Assembly: GCA_036937835.1 (NCBI GenBank)
Contig: CM072880.1
Span: forward strand, 14,080,501-14,144,500
Reading direction: 5' to 3'
Source of the DNA: Pampus argenteus
Taxonomy: Eukaryota > Chordata > Actinopteri > Scombriformes > Stromateidae
DNA length: 64,000 nucleotides
Position numbers and translations under genes: made by a program. This document shows, piece after piece, positions 12,016 through 25,052 of this stretch; within the stretch, counting starts at the first letter, position 1, and each line of letters opens with the position of its first letter. Under the pieces are notes generated by a model. It was not told where the DNA came from, searched no databases, and saw nothing but the letters and a program-made list of their open reading frames with translations.

Positions 12016-13883
12016 AGGAAATATTCTGACAGTCCTGGGTCTACATTTCATTTAGATTATTAAGACTATAATGTGCTGTAAAGTAAAAATGAACAATTAA
12101 GAGACGCCCGACACGACAAACCTTCTCTCTCTCTGTCTCTCTCTCTCTCATTAGCAGTTGGAGTTGTAGGCCAGTGCTCTCTGATGACACCCAGTGGTCT
12201 TTCCGTGTAATAGCACGTATATGGTTGAGAATAAAGATGTTGGGAAGTTGGCCAGAGGAGGAAAAGGACATAAGTCAGCCACCGGGACATACTGTTAAAA
12301 TTCAAACACTGGACACTGATCTGGAACAATGAGCTTGCATTCAGCATACTACATGTTGACGTGGTGTATTTATCTTTGGGAAGGATTGATTGAGACTGAT
12401 TGGATCAACAGACGAACTTACACTGAGCTGGTTCACGTGGTGAGGCTGTTTTGCCCGATTTTTGATTAATGTAATGTGGTATTTTACAATGAGGCAAGAG
12501 TGCTTCTATTTCAGTCTTAATGAGAGCTGGCGAGAAAGCGCGTGTGCAATAAAGAACGTGCATGTACATCCGTAAACGATGTGTCTTTATACGCATGTAA
12601 TACAGCACCTTTTCCCAGAGCCCAGTATCGATTGTATTTCAGGTTGGTGGTGCTGGTTTGCTTGAGCGGTGGCAGTCACCTGCTGTGTGTGCTAGACAGT
12701 GCAGCCAGGGGCAGACAGAGGTTAAAGTGTCATTTTATGTTAAGCAATAAATTAAGCCTCCATTACCCGAAACCCAAGACCGAAATGAATTTCATCTAAC
12801 TGTAGATCTCTCTCCTCTTGCGCTTCAGTCCTCAGCCACCACTTCAATAGCGATCATTTGGAGTGGCGACACGGGTGAAAAACAATCCGCTTTAAAAATA
12901 CCCTGCAACGCTCCGGGTTGAGAGTTTTTCTTTCTTTTCTTTTTTTTTTCCCCCGCCAAGATTGCGGTGTGCTGTGAGATGCTTTGATACACCATCTCTG
13001 GGCTTTATCCCGATACCTGATAATCCCGTGGAGACGCTTTGCGAGGCATTTACCAGGAAGCATAAATTTGAAAGTCTGTAATTTGACAAGAAGAATAAGA
13101 AAGAAAATCTGTACGGGGGAGGGAAGATGAAGGCTGATAGTTGGGGGTCTATCGAACAGACTATGGCCTTTTGCCACAACCTGGGGAGGCAGAGCACAGA
13201 CTACAGAAAGAGAAACAGAAGCAAGCTCTCCTACTCTGTTGGCTGCTTGAATTTGGGTTCTTGTTATGGTGTTATCTGGTTAGTTGTTCCTTGCCAGGAG
13301 TAAAAGTAGGGTAAGACAAACACACAGACGAAAAAGGAGCAATAAAATTTTTATTTGGGAATATTGTCCCGACAGATGCAGGCTAGTCCATCCTGGTTTG
13401 GTTAAGTGTTCGGGACTACCGTCATCTATACGAGTGTGTGGATGGAACGTTCTGGCTCCAACACTGAAACTTGTGGCCTGTAAGGTCAGGAAAACCACTC
13501 TAGACCACAAGATGGCTTTTCTGTCAAGTCTCAGGACACTCTGGACTCTCTCTTCCGTGGTCCTTAACCCAACCGACTGTAAAAAAATTTCAGGCCCTCT
13601 TTCTCTCGTCTTTCCCTTGACTCAGTACTAATTAGGATGATGTATGGCTGTGGGCTTTTTAGAAGGGGGTGGAATAGTAGGAGGCACTTTGATTACAATA
13701 AACAGAGCTGGGAATTTCAAACAAAACCACACACTAGTAAAAGGGCTTTTCCTCCTCTCCATTCACCGTGCCAGGCTGGTTCTTGGGTTTATACAGGTGT
13801 TTGTGTGTGTGTGTGTGTGTTTGTGTGCACATGTGAATGTGTGTCCCGCACACATGTATGCTTTTGTGCACACGTGGCTTTCG

Positions 13884-13939
13884 ATAAATATTGCAGATGA
13901 ACAATAGGGTAACAAATGTCAGGACACTGGGCATGTACT
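13884..13939 (+). repeat. Copy 2 of a duplicated 56-bp intronic segment
   Basis: Same orientation as copy 1, about 1.9 kb away in the same intron. Differences include gatgaac for gatggac and aacaaatg for aacagatg. It follows a GT-rich stretch (13799-13880), which might have favoured the duplication. Confidence 0.8.
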
Positions 13940-14908
13940 CAATAAATAAGCCTGAATATCTTTCCCAGCTTGACGAGAGTGGCAGAGCCAATGGAAGAAA
14001 ATCATCACCAGCTTTGCAGTCATCAGTGGTCCTGATGGTGCCACTACTGGCTGCATAGCGGCAGACGTGACATGTTATTGTTCTGAATAAAAAGGAACTT
14101 CACATACGTGAACTATGTGATGCTGCGACGATGCGTCTTCTGCTTTGATCCAAGTATTTTATGTGTTTGTAGTCCGCCTGCTGCTGTCATCTGACAAAGC
14201 GTGTCCATCTATCTTCAGCGTTCCACTGAACTGGTTGCCTTTCTATTTGGTTTCTGCCCTAAGAAAATGATCGGTGTCCTTGCAGAGCTGGGTTTTCGAT
14301 TTCATGGTGTATGGCTAGACATTTGGGCAGAAAGCGGGCGACAGGGTTGGCGGTGTATAGCAGTGACAGTGTAGTGTTATTGTAACAGAGGGAGAGAAAA
14401 ACTAAACTGAGACAGTTCGGATTTTGTTCCAGGGCAAGAGGTGAAAGAGGACAAACATTGTCAAGGCTATTGCACGCTACTGGAAAGGATGTCGAGTGCG
14501 TGTATCAGTTACAGACAAGGAAAAGCGATGAACAGACAATTGGCACTTGTGATCTGAAGATCTGCTCCGCGCGATCCCGCTTACACTAAGTCTCTCTGGA
14601 TTTGAGTCTAAACAAATCATATTTGCTTGGTTTTCATATACAAACAGAGAGAGAAACAGACAAACCACGGTGTGTCTGCAGGTGAGAAACGTAACGAATG
14701 CTTCTTTATTGAATGGTTTATGATGTAAATCATGTTATGGCCTTCACAAGTCACCAAAGAATGCCGTTCATCACTTCAGTAATCTCTGCCAGCAAACACT
14801 GAAGCTGCTTTGGAGATGAACACCTTACTATGACAATTCAGCTTGTTTTTTTTGTTTTTTTCCTTTTGCATGTCACTCATCAGTATGTGCAAAGAAATAA
14901 GAACTTAC

Positions 14909-14986
14909 TTCATGGGCCAGAGCTGCTGTGCTGTCCAACACAGGGACGGGTTTGCTCTCTTCATAGTGCTGCAGCCGTTCATGGAT
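14909..14986 (-). CDS. mpp7: MPP7 coding exon 3 (between L27N and L27C)
   Basis: A 78-nt exon giving 26 residues (53-78), beginning IHERLQHYEE and continuing VPVLDSTAALAHE. Human MPP7 as recalled has IHEKLHYYEK and VPILHGAAALADD here, so the match is clear but more diverged than in the flanking exons. It spans the last helix of L27N and the start of L27C. The acceptor is atctgtcctttcag and the donor GTAAGTTC. Both ends are phase 0, so leaving the exon out would keep the frame. The small open frames on the plus strand here are antisense shadows. Confidence 0.95.
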
Positions 14987-15540
14987 CTGAAAGGACAGAT
15001 TGTGTTCATCAGTAAAGTGAAGAAAGAAAAATAGGGGGTCAACGTTTGGTGGCAGGGGTCACAGTGAGGCCTCCCTGAGCAAACACGTGCATGTGAGCAA
15101 CTACATACGCACAAAGTGTGCACACATGAGCTCGCAACACGCAGACATGTATGAAAACATAAACAACCTCCATCTACACCATTTTAGAGTCGTACACACT
15201 CAGATCAAAAAGACAAGCAAACACACACACACAACTTTACATGAGGCTCATTTGAATGAGCACAACAGCCACTGTACAAACAATCCAGTTTTCCAGCATG
15301 CATTTGATATGCCCTAGTGGCCTGGTGAGGATTCCAAATCATTTCAGCAGTCTACTTAAATTGGCTAAACATTTCCTTATCAGCCTCAACACTGCCATTG
15401 CACAATGCTAAGAGACAAAGCTGCATCTCCAGAGAGTTACTAAAATGGAAAGTAGGCCTGACTCGTGTAACGTTTACTCATTTCCACACACAAAAACACA
15501 TCATCACTCAAAAACTGATATGTGGAGCAGAGATGGAATA

Positions 15541-15606
15541 ATTTATACACACAGGCGCACGCTTACGCCCACGCACACGCAGATTTATACACAGGCGCAC
15601 ACTTAT
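15541..15606 (+). repeat. Short tandem duplication in a CA-rich stretch
   Basis: The string atttatacacacaggcgcac (from 15541) recurs as atttatacacaggcgcacac (from 15583), offset 42 bp, within an acgc/acac-rich region. It is a local minisatellite-like duplication. Confidence 0.7.
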
Positions 15607-17554
15607 ACTCCAGCCTATGCGCACACGCACACACGGACACACAAAAACCACTACAGCCATCCCATATTGTGATTTAAGAGCAGCTGTGCAGGAATGTATT
15701 GACAGCGTACAGGCTGCTGTCAGGTCTCATCAGAGAAGAGGCAGACACAACTATCCCTCCCATCAGCCGCTCTCGAGTCTCTCCTCAGCCCAGCATGGTG
15801 AAGAGGAGCTAGGCAATGGGTCTGACTGATAGCTGGGCCCCAGGCCTGGAGCTCCAGCTGGATGTCCCAGAAAGCATTCCAGCTTGATGGTGGAACAGAA
15901 GGCCCTCTGGCTGAAGAGAGAGTGACAGAGAAGCCCATGGGACAGCTTGGTGTCTGCAGGGCCAAATCCACACATGTGGGTGTATACGCACACACTCACA
16001 CACACAGACACACAGATGGAGCAATGACAATACGCGACAGAAAATCTCTCAGTAGGACAGAAAGCAACAGGAAAAGCAGTTTGTTTGCTGTCACTTTGTG
16101 AGTGGATACAGATGCTGTATGCAATTAAAACATCTGTTTGAAGATTGTTAAACATATTTTTTTCCTCCTGACCGCACAAACTTCTTTTTCCGTAGCTAGA
16201 CAACATTCTACAGTCTCACAATGAAGTGAGATGACACAATCCCACGGAGGGATGTGAAGTTAGAATAATGATGTTCCCAGATTTGATTAGCAAAAAGAAA
16301 TATATAACATGTATAGATTAGTTAATTTGATTCTTTTGGAGTCGTCATCTGTCTTTGATAACCACCAGTGAAAACGGAAAACCTAAAACATTATGTCATT
16401 AACAACCCGATACAAATGTGCTCATGCCAGTGTTCCAAGAGGCACTTAAATTACATTTAGGTGAGAAAAATGCAACAGAACTATGTGTTGAATGTCTCTG
16501 CATATATATAACCCTCTCAGCCTGTTCAACTATGGGCCTTAAACAGGTACAACCATTACAGCTCAACTTATCCACACAGTCTCCCCTGATAAATCATGGC
16601 TTGTTAGGAGTGTGTGTTGGCCTAAAGAGCAGCCGTGTTTCAAGGTCAGCTCAGAGGTTCAAATCCCTGCGTAAAGTCGACATTACTCGGCTATAAAACA
16701 TGGTGCATTAGGCGTGTCGTGGCGGTAATCTGTTGAAGGCCTGACGGAGGCAGATGGTTGCTCAGCTCAACTGTAGAGCACAAAAATCTACGACTTGAGG
16801 ACCTCAGATCACGACAGCTGGGATGTTAAGTTAGACAAATGGTGGATGGCCTGGAGTGGAGCAGGAGCTAGTGATGAGGCTAGGGACAGAGATAAAAAAT
16901 TAGTACAAGCTTGGAGTGGTGCCAGCGTAAGCCTGAGTGGACTCTGATGTTTAAGTGGAGCTGAGTTAAACTGTTGCCACTTTGTTCCATGTTTTATGGC
17001 ATCAAATTTAAGACTACCACTGTAGGGCAATTCCTGGAAATGTTCATCCTCATCTGTTTAATTTCATATATCCATGTCATATTTGAACAGTTACTCTCTA
17101 CTGTTCATGAAGTCCCTACAACTCCACCCTGTGCTCTGACTCGTCTGTCTGTTCTTCTACATTATATGGCCGTAAAAGGACAGGCAGTCAGCTCCGGTTA
17201 CTTCATCTGTCCTGATGATCTTTGTAAGAAAACAGATGAAATAAATGAGTGAGGTTGCCAGTGTCTTCAGCGCTCCAACATACCACAGTCCTAGTGACAT
17301 CTGCTTAGGTAGTTGTTGCTCCACCACCTCAACTTACTTAGTTACTGTGGAATTTTTTTTCCTCTGCTCTCCGAGCAAAATGCGAGATTGAAATGCTTTT
17401 ATTTACAGTTCAGGACACTTTCCAAATGCCTGTCCATGACGCAGTAATGTATTTTAAAGTCATTACCCCGCTTTTTGCATAGCACGTTCTCTGTCCCATT
17501 GGTGAGCCAGCAGTGATCCTGGCAAAGGGCAGAAGTGGCCTGGTGGAATTAATT

Positions 17555-17578
17555 AAAAAAAAAAAAAAAAAAAAAAAA
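17555..17578 (+). repeat. Poly(A) tract, 24 bases
   Basis: An uninterrupted run of A after ggaattaatt. It could be the tail of an ancient retroposed insertion, but no body is identified. Confidence 0.85.
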
Positions 17579-18173
17579 CTGTGAGAGACAGTGTGCTACA
17601 GCCAAAGAGGTCTTAGCCCAAACCAGAGCACAGCTACAGGACACACAACTAAATCAAAGATTGGGATTCTGAAGCTCCTCCAATGAGAAATGTAGTCTTA
17701 CTTCTACATAAAATAAGGCTGATTGTTTTGTTGTTTTTGTTGCTCAAAACTCTGGGACCAAAGCACCCCCAAAGTACTCAGAAAAGATGTATGAATATGC
17801 ACCTTCACTGAAAGCTTCAGGAAAACATGCTACAAAGAAGCAGTGTGTGTTTCGTCTCCGCAGAGGCCTCAGACTAAGTTGTGTTTGCTTCCAGAAATAC
17901 CCGGCGGGCTTAAAATACACACAACACCCGAGGAGAAAAGAAATATGAGGAAAAACACTAACGCAGGTATGAACTGATATGAGAAATTTCCAATGAGAAT
18001 GGACTGCAACAAAAATATAACATCCATCTTCATCTTCTTCAGACAAGAGCTCGAACAACTGCGAAGGATCATTGTTAAGGTTAAGGGTCAGACTCCTCCG
18101 AGACCTTTCCAGGAACCTCCAAACCGTATTTATGTTCTCTTCATGATCCAAGCGAATGCGACAGTAAGAAGAA

Positions 18174-18204
18174 CAATGACAGTCTTGAGCCTTGACTGTC
18201 ATTG
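18174..18204. repeat. Perfect 11-bp inverted repeat (hairpin)
   Basis: Arms caatgacagtc (18174-18184) and gactgtcattg (18194-18204) are exact reverse complements separated by nine bases. No transcription unit is associated; in either strand it would be a stable stem-loop. Confidence 0.9.
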
Positions 18205-21200
18205 TGGAAGTATAGAGGAAGGGGAAAAAAAAGCCTTAATGCCTTACAAACACTAATCCAGACACACTTGAGCAAGCAAAGTCTGGCACAGAAAGAGGGA
18301 GAGAGCGTGCAAGAGACTGAAAGCTTGATGGATGAAGACGTGTGCTGATGGAAGGAGAAAGAGAGGTCTGGAGATCACAGGGCTGGATAGTGTTTCTGTT
18401 TCTGAGTCCTGCGAGGAGGCTCAAGGCCTCTGGTTAATGTCCACTGGCCAGAAAACTTCATGTTGGACGGGTTAGGGTTGACAATCTTTCTACCACTCCG
18501 GTTTCTATATCTACCCACCGGAGCGGATCCGGTATCAGCCCTCCGTTAATCCACGCGGGTCCAATCTCTTGGTCTGATCCAGAACACCTTGTCAAGGCAC
18601 CATGGTCTGGTAGACTAGACCAGGTTGGGGAGACGGGAAAGGAGGATTACAGACATACGTGCAGGGTTGCAACTGAAATAGCTGTGAGATGATATGTTTG
18701 TTCAAGAAGCAGGAGGAAAACTCAAGATTTTGCTTTTTTTCTCCTGTCACGGTAGGTCACAAAGTTTGGGATTTGTCCCTGGCATAATGGCACCAGGTCC
18801 TGGACATTGTGCTGCGGTTGGTAAACAATCCTGTAGATGACAGTACCATTCTCCATCCATCTTTTAAAGGGTACAATGGACCAATTTTAAAATAAGCTAC
18901 AGTTTATGGCTACAGAATTTCAGTTCAACATTAAGGATCAGATACTCGTCAGTCAATAGTCCCCCTGCTGGTTACAATAAATACTCTCACTTAACTGTTT
19001 GTTTTTTTGGGGTTTTTTTTTTTTGGTTGAAACAGCTGTGCCAATCACAATGAAGCATGACAACAATCTGCATAATTGGAAAGATGTTTCTTCGGGGAAT
19101 TAAAGTGTTGTCTGGAAGGTGCTGAGCATCTGAGGAGTGTTTAATCAAAATTGTTTATTTACATTTTAAGCTTTATTCCGTCACTGCTGGACATTTGTTC
19201 AAAGTAAGATGCCAGCAAACATGACAGAAACAGATGTGTTTCTGAGACATCAGCGTAACATCTAAGATCCAATTCCCACCGAAATACTCACAACATGCTT
19301 TTCATGGCCTCTTTTGAATGAACCTCCCATCTTATTGGGTGCTCAGCTTCCAAATACCACACAGATGGGAAAAGCAAATCACGGAGTAATAAATCTATTT
19401 GCACTGCCAGGAAAATAGGGCACCTGAGACTGTGACTCTTGACCCACAAAAGTACATTGAGGGACTATGACTCCATGTCATCATCTGCTTAATGGGCAAA
19501 CATGCAAAATGATTTCTTTGGTATACACACATTGTTAAGCAAATAATTCAAATTCAAATTCAAAAGCAAACAGTCACCTTTCCTTGACCAAGACCACATA
19601 CAGAGGGGTCTGGTGCCTTGAGCTTGTCTCTCATTTATCGTGGAAAAGGAGAACGTAACAGCTAATTAAGAACTGGCAGTAGATCTAATGGACGAGAGAC
19701 AGGGCAGCTGGCCAAGTGTTCATGACAGCCATATCATTTAGATACAGGATACAGTTCATCCTGGAGCCCCTGACACAAAGCCATAGATGCCATGTATTCT
19801 GTAAAACCAGGACAGGACACAATCACACATATGATAATCATCTTAAGACAGAGGTTGCACAGAGGCCAAAGACATCACCAGCAAATAACCAAAGTGGATT
19901 GGCATATATTAACTCCTTCATATAATGTATAGCTGCTTTAGTGTTAGCAAGCAGGGTTATGAGAAACTGAGGGCATAAAGTCAGGACAAATGCATCTGAC
20001 GTGTTAAATTAGATTGATTTGAGTAGTTTTGAAGCAGTCAATTCAACTTATCCATTTGTTCAGACTATCTTTAAAAGCTCCAGGTGAGCCCATGATGTCT
20101 TCAGGCAGTTCTTAAGTCATAGGGGAGCCATAAATACACTATATGGCACAGTGAACCTAATTTTCCATATCCTGTGTATTGCTCCTATGCTCTATGTCCT
20201 ATTAAGATTGGCTTTGTATCGCGTAGACCTTCTGGTTTCACTTTGAGTCCTTTTTTTCCTAAGCAATACAAAATCGGGGTCAACCAAAATGACCTGGAAT
20301 AATGGTTGTGGGATCACTCCAGAGAATTTCCTTGATTACCAATACAGACATTTGACTGATAGAATGAGGACTGGTGGATCTGTAGGCCTCTCGTCATTTT
20401 CATTGTCCCTTCAGTGCTCCAGACATGGTTCAAGTCAATGAGTTTTAAGGTTATTCAGTAGTCAACAGGCCCTACTGCAGCCTGTCTGCAGTATCCCCAT
20501 CTCCTTTCTCCTGCCCCTATTACAACCTTTGGCTTCATCCACCATCTATTCATCTAGCTCTTCTGGCTCAATTTGGAAGTGCTTACTTGTGGACAATGAG
20601 CACGATCTTTAGACTTCATGCTGTAGTCGACCATTAAACTCCTATGAAAATATTTGGAAGGTAGTCTAAGTGCAGAGTATAGCGTTGCAAGGAAAGGTGT
20701 TTATTTTGGATTCAAGTGAAGTTTTTAAACCGTAAATAACCACCAGGCTTGTGTCAGAAAGAATATTTTCTAGCAACAAATGGCAAGTTGAATCACTGTA
20801 ACCAAAGCTTGTTAGTCTGAATAATGTTTTTTCTTTTCTTTTTTTTTTTTTTAAATTTACATTCTCTACAATACCAAAGAGACAAGAATCAACACTGAGT
20901 TAAACTCATGATGGTGGATGAATGTGAATAATCTATGTAGGCATGGAAGCTTCGTTCTCCAAAGCAGCCTGCAGATATTTGCTTAACTCCTTAAGAGGGT
21001 TCCTGTACACCAAAAATAATTATTACAGACCTCAAGTGCAACCAATGCACAGGACAAGCTGACCACAGACAATTCGAATGGATCTCTGAGGTGGTATAGG
21101 TTTACAAGCCGAGCCCTGCACAGGAGACGATTAGCCAGGTCTTATTGCTGCGTACAGGATGTGGGGCTTAAACAACTCACAGAGAGCCACTGCAACAGTT

Positions 21201-24200
21201 TGAGATATTCCCTGCTAATGAGGATGGGGGGGGGGGCAAGGTATATTCTGAGGTGTGGAAAAGATAAATGTCCAAAGTGGAACTCTATGATTGTCACAGA
21301 GTACTGTTGATGGACATTACGGGGTGAGTCATGAAAATTGGAGCGCTACCTAGAGCCTGATCCAGTTATTCATTGGATACCAAGTTTCAACTAATACAGT
21401 CCAGTTTGTCTGAGAATGAGCTCATTTATCAAAAAATAGCTGAAACTTTCCACTTGGGTACAAGCGTCAGCTGCAGCACCTTTACATCTCATTAAAGGCC
21501 TGTAGCACTGAAGAACAAACTGGCGAGCCCACATCAATATTGCCGTGTAACAACGACGGAAAGTGCCAAGCCTATTAGCAACTAACAGGAGCACAATTTA
21601 AGGGAAAACGGACTGACCACAAAATGAGGGATCTCTGTGCCTGGCTAAAGTCCTGCTGACAGAAACTTGGTCTTAAAGGAGAGCCCCACCTGAGGCAGGT
21701 GGAAATTGAATATTGTATTAAATTTCCTGTGACTTTTTTTAGCGGAGCAGGAACTTGGCAGCTGAACAGTGACTGTGGTGGAATTTATAGAAAGCACACT
21801 TGAGTAACTGCTTTTAATTGAAAAGAGGGGGACTGTCTGCGTCTTTTAAGCCATGCTAGCTACACACATTTCATGTCAAGTCTGATGTTGCGCCGATGAA
21901 AAGTCTGCAAAAAAGGAGATGAGCTTGGAAGATTATATTTCCTTCATCTCTGTGACATAACCAGATCCCAACCATCTGATGAGGGCAGATGAGGAGAGAC
22001 AGAAAAAAAAAAAAAAGGTCTGGTTGAATTCTTCATGTAGGGTCGCTCTTTCTGTCTCTGACACATCCTCCTCTGGTCCTTATCTCTTCCTTCAGACAGA
22101 CTGACCAGTAAATGATGATCCATAATTACCCAGGTGAGGCCTGAGCATTTCCATATGAACGACCTGGGTTGTTGAGCCTGTCAGATAAACATGATATGTG
22201 CGTTTCCTTTCTGCTGTTTAGCTTTTCCCAGAGTATCCCATTCACAGCCTTGTGGAATAAAAAGGTGGAATCGGTGGAGCTTTGGTGTGGGGCTTTAAAG
22301 GAAGGGGACAATTAAAGTTTTATTAATGGTGTGCCACTGACATTAGCCATGTTCACCTGAATGTTGCGTCTGAATGCCGGTTTCTGCTGTAAGCCGAGAT
22401 GGTTGTTCTGTACTTCTCGGTGTTTTAAATTCTGCCCGTCTGTCCACTTGGCTCACTAGTTGACAGGCTGGCTCACGTCTCAGTACCAAGTAGAACGCAG
22501 AGGAAACACATAGTTATGCTTGTCTGGAGTGGAACTCTCCACTTACACCTCCATGCTAATGATAAGAGACGCTAAAAGCAGCTCAGTTTCTTTTAGTTGA
22601 AAATGAGAATAACAGGTAGAAGAGGCTTATTTTTGTGAAACGACAACACTGTGCTTTGATGCTAATCTAATTCATTTGATCATTTCACGGCTGCGTGGAC
22701 AGCATCTTACCTTTTGTGTAGTACTGGTGGCGTGCATTCTGCTACAGTAGTGGTACTGAACGGTGCCGCATTAACACTGATACTTATGGAAGTGCACCGA
22801 CATGGACGCCGAAATGAGAACCACTCAGTAATCTTGCTGGCACATGAACAAAGTGTGATTTTTATCATTTAATCCTTCTTCCATGCACACGCATACACAT
22901 CTGACATGTCAGCTTTTGACAATCACAAAAGCTCAATAAGTCGGGCGTTCTTTTACAAGCAGTTACGAACAAGACAAAGGATGGAGAAGGTGAAACCTAA
23001 AGGAATAATCCATCGCCATCTTTCACAAGTAGGAGGCTAATCAAAGTAACCCAGTCACTTCTACTCCTCAGCTACTTTCACCAGCTCATCTATCAATACT
23101 ACATCTATCCGTTGCTCAACATTTTTCAACGTTTTCTTTTCTTTTTTTTTTTACTATTCTTTGCAGAGACAAATGATCTTGTTGGTTATTTAAAGCTATA
23201 TTTTTCTTGCAATTGGTGCAAAGGTTTTTCTCCTCCTGGTAAAGACCCTGTAAGGATACAGCACCTTTGAATGAACAGCACTGATGTTTTCTCACCATTG
23301 CGTTCCCCTTGAAAGATTAGCCAGGTATAATCAGGGGTGGTTAGAGGGTTAGGTGAAGCTCCACCCTTATGCATGGCAATGTATCACAGAAACATAATGC
23401 CACCTTCATTAACATCATTCTATGTGCCCCACATTATGTAGTGTTTTCTTTGGGGCCGGTGAGAATGAGAGCCCGAACATGCGCAGGCCCTGCCCATCAT
23501 TATCCATGTTCAAGATGCCTTATTCTTTGGCCATCCATAACAACCCAGGCATCAAATGAAACCTTTCTGGTTTCCTCCAGTCCCGACATCAGGCTTTTAC
23601 TTCAGCGGCTGAGGTATGCCATAATTCAGCCTCTTTTACACGCTCACATTAGTGCGTTACAACCCTGGATCCTGAACAAACATGCTTACAGAGAAACGAT
23701 TTCTTTTTAGGGAGAGGATGAAAATTATGTCGATTTTTCTCTTTCAATCGTCTCTGTGACATAATGATTCTGGCTGGAGAGTAAGAAAGACCACCAAAGG
23801 GGGGAACTAAATCATGCCAGCACATGAAAACGGCGTTTCAAAATGGAGATAATATACAGAGCATACAGTAAAATGTAAAGCTCTTCCAGAAGTTTACTTA
23901 GTAAATTCTCAGTTATATCAACAAACAGGAGGAAAAACTAAAGCAGGTGTCACATATATATTTACTGGTTGAATGGTGACTGTTTGAAAGCTGATTTACA
24001 GCAGAAAAAAACCCTGCTATTTCCTTTAAAATGGCAGGAGATGGAGTAGGGAGCTGGCTGCGGACTGCAGAGAATCCCAAGTGAAGATGAGGTTAAGGCA
24101 GACAGACAGAATGTGTTACATTCATTACCTCGACGTCTGTCTGCTAGTGTATAAAGATATCAAGTTTGCTCATCTTCTCCTCAAACTGTACAACTATCTG

Positions 24201-24933
24201 GTTTAACAGGCAGCAAGCAGACCGCAGGCCCATGCACACTGGCAGAGGAGGGAGAGGAGGGAGTTAGAAGATATGGGTGGGTAGACTGCTGGAATGACAA
24301 TAAACTTAGTGATGTATGAATAAGACTGGAAGGAAGGAGGTTGGATAAAGTTGTATTGAACAAAGGTGCAAGTGTGTGTGTTTTTATGTGAGCTGTAGAT
24401 GTCGGCACAGCGGCGGGGGTCTGGGGGAGAGAGGGTTCAGATTCTGTCCCATCCCAGAAGAGGACAGATGTTACTGTTCAGGATATTTCCGATCCAGTGT
24501 TAAAATTTACATTGTCTCACTGGCACGGAGCCTTTATAACCTTCTGCTGTTCTTTCATATATATTTTTCCTTCATCATAAAGAGTTAAGAAGTACTTAAT
24601 ACATGATTTACGACCACCAAAATGTTCCTCCCAGGTTGGAGGTTTAATTTCTCTAAACGTATGAAGAGGACTATTGTGGTGAGATTGTCCATTATATTTA
24701 TGATCATTTACTCCTTAAATTACATGATGTGACCTAAACACATGATTTGCAAAAACACGACCTCATACACTGCAGGAACTAAAGATTGCTAATTCAATAC
24801 GATACATTTATAAAGAACTGAAGCGCCTTAACACTGATGCATATGAATTTGCCCTTTGACAACCACAGCAAATCCATTTAAAGAAAACTTCACAATGCAA
24901 CTGTGACAAAACGGGTGTTTTTTTTTCTCTTAC

Positions 24934-25052
24934 CTTGACCAGTGAGTGGAGGCTCCTCTCCCCAAACATGTCCTGGAGGAATGTGTTGTCTTCAGGGCGG
25001 CTGACATGGGGCTGCAGCTGGGAGGGCAGAGCCGCTAGCAGCTCATACAGAC
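24934..25052 (-). CDS. mpp7: MPP7 coding exon 2 (L27N domain)
   Basis: A 119-nt exon giving residues 13-52, including LYELLAALPSQLQPHV and FLQDMFGERSLHSLVK. This is a near match to the first L27 domain of vertebrate MPP7 as I recall it (human LYELLAALPAQLQPHV and FLWDMFGEKSLHSLVK). L27 domains are three-helix heterodimerisation modules that assemble polarity complexes. On the minus strand the acceptor is ccttttctcccaatgcag and the donor is GTAAGAGA. The exon takes one base from the previous exon and ends on a codon boundary. In-frame extension into the intron downstream is read-through, not coding sequence. Confidence 0.96.

Larger units (their letters stand above)
8171..14908 (-). other. MPP7 intron between exons at 14909-14986 and 8090-8170
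   Basis: A 6.74-kb intron (donor GTAAGT, acceptor tttcttcccctctttag). It contains a hairpin at 8656-8692, an AT-rich transposon relic at 9365-9512, a probable LINE tail at about 11480-11690, two related 56-bp segments at 11959-12015 and 13884-13939, and short GT runs near 13799. No further coding exon was recognised. Confidence 0.75.
14987..24933 (-). other. MPP7 intron between exons at 24934-25052 and 14909-14986
   Basis: A 9.95-kb intron (donor GTAAGA, acceptor atctgtcctttcag). It contains CA-rich sequence at 15200-15640 with a 42-bp-offset duplication, a poly(A) tract at 17555-17578, and a perfect hairpin at 18174-18204. A B-box-like ggttcaaatcc near 16648 is not a tRNA. No extra exon or autonomous transposon was recognised. 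Confidence 0.75.

Noticed and set aside
16640..16665. tRNA gene suggested by ggttcaaatcc
   Set aside because: The flanking bases do not make a T-stem, and no D-arm or acceptor stem is found upstream or downstream.
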